Below are positions 4,936 through 5,346 of a stretch of 5,346 bases of DNA, piece after piece (within the stretch, counting starts at the first letter, position 1; every line of letters begins with the position of its first letter). The stretch spans positions 1 to 5,346 of the forward strand of contig JAGQHH010000712.1 of the NCBI GenBank assembly GCA_020431945.1, given 5' to 3'. Source of the stretch: Cyanobacteria bacterium HKST-UBA02 (GTDB taxonomy: Bacteria; Cyanobacteriota; Vampirovibrionia; Obscuribacterales; Obscuribacteraceae). The position numbers were made by a program, and so were the translations under genes. A model generated the notes under the pieces. It worked only from the letters and a program-made list of their open reading frames with translations. It was not told the DNA's origin and ran no database searches.

Positions 4936-5346
4936 ATGCCTAAAGCCTTCGATCTGCGATCCACCACCCTGACCCTCACTCTCATCCTGTTCTCATGCCT
5001 GCCGGTAGCCGCCCAGAACGAGACTGCCCCGCCGGCGGCCCAACCCCCGGCACCGCCCAGTTATACTTTCGACGAGCTCCAGATACGCTGCAAGGCTTAC
5101 CGCCAGGGTCCCAACGAAACGACCTGGCAGGCTTTCATAGACTCTTTCAAGCGCTTCCTGAGCGATCCCCGCTATGCTAGAGTCGCTGCCAGCCAGGCTA
5201 TTGCCCAGAATCCCTCTCTCAAAGACCTCAATGTGAGAGTGATCGATGCCGGCGGCACACGGCTCTGGATCTTTCCCAATATAGCCGAGAATCGGGTCCT
5301 CTTTATCCAGTCAGGCTATGCCTCCGCCGAATCGGCACCGCATATC
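4936..5346 (+). CDS. N-terminal part of an unrecognised exported protein (runs off the right edge)
   Basis: The frame is open from ATG at 4936 to the window edge (137 codons), with AGGA six bases upstream of the start. The N-terminus is a plausible Sec signal: MPKAFDLR, a hydrophobic core TLTLTLILFSCLPVAA, and a signal peptidase I site after A26 (VAA before QN). An LFSC tetrapeptide ending at C21 resembles a weak lipobox, so a lipoprotein is possible but less likely. A Pro/Ala-rich spacer (31-41) leads into a mature domain starting YTFDELQIRCKAYRQG (43-58), then a helical stretch with WQAFIDSFKRFLSDPRYA (64-81) and an apparent alpha/beta segment (LNVRVIDAGGTRLWIFP, 98-114). I recognise no family. 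It probably acts outside the cytoplasmic membrane. Head-to-head placement with the LysM gene suggests shared control of two envelope proteins, which is inference. Confidence 0.8.
   Translation, partial: MPKAFDLRSTTLTLTLILFSCLPVAAQNETAPPAAQPPAPPSYTFDELQIRCKAYRQGPNETTWQAFIDSFKRFLSDPRYARVAASQAIAQNPSLKDLNVRVIDAGGTRLWIFPNIAENRVLFIQSGYASAESAPHI

Overview
This window reads as a compact stretch of bacterial chromosome. GC content is moderately high, Shine-Dalgarno sequences are clear, and both ATG and TTG starts are used. I see no insertion sequence, prophage, CRISPR array, tRNA or rRNA. The organism cannot be fixed from the sequence. The large LysM protein has long Ala/Gly/Pro/Ser-rich linkers, and similar proteins occur in non-photosynthetic relatives of cyanobacteria (Vampirovibrionia/Obscuribacterales). 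I offer that only as a tentative guess.

Six genes alternate strictly in strand (-, +, -, +, -, +). They are: a left-edge partial gene (minus, N-terminal 55 codons visible); rpiB, ribose-5-phosphate isomerase B (plus); an unrecognised 161-residue protein (minus); a glycerate 2-kinase of the GarK/GlxK family (plus); a 736-residue low-complexity protein with two LysM domains (minus); and the start of an exported protein of unknown function (plus, cut by the right edge). No two neighbours can share an ordinary operon. The convergent pairs overlap at their ends, by 20 bp for rpiB/161-aa gene and 4 bp for glycerate kinase/LysM. All promoters must therefore lie in three divergent spacers, at about 168-305, 1294-1441 and 4771-4935.

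RpiB (non-oxidative pentose phosphate pathway) and glycerate kinase (glycerate to 2-phosphoglycerate) are housekeeping carbon-metabolism enzymes whose key motifs are intact. The right half concerns the cell envelope: a LysM protein with a His/Lys-rich linker stands head-to-head with a secreted protein. Their shared spacer carries three inverted repeats and is the best candidate for a common control point. The least ordinary item is the LysM protein. It has no visible signal peptide, a Phe-rich hydrophobic segment, a repeated N-terminal module and several short in-frame tandem duplications. I see no convincing evidence of a new multi-gene system.
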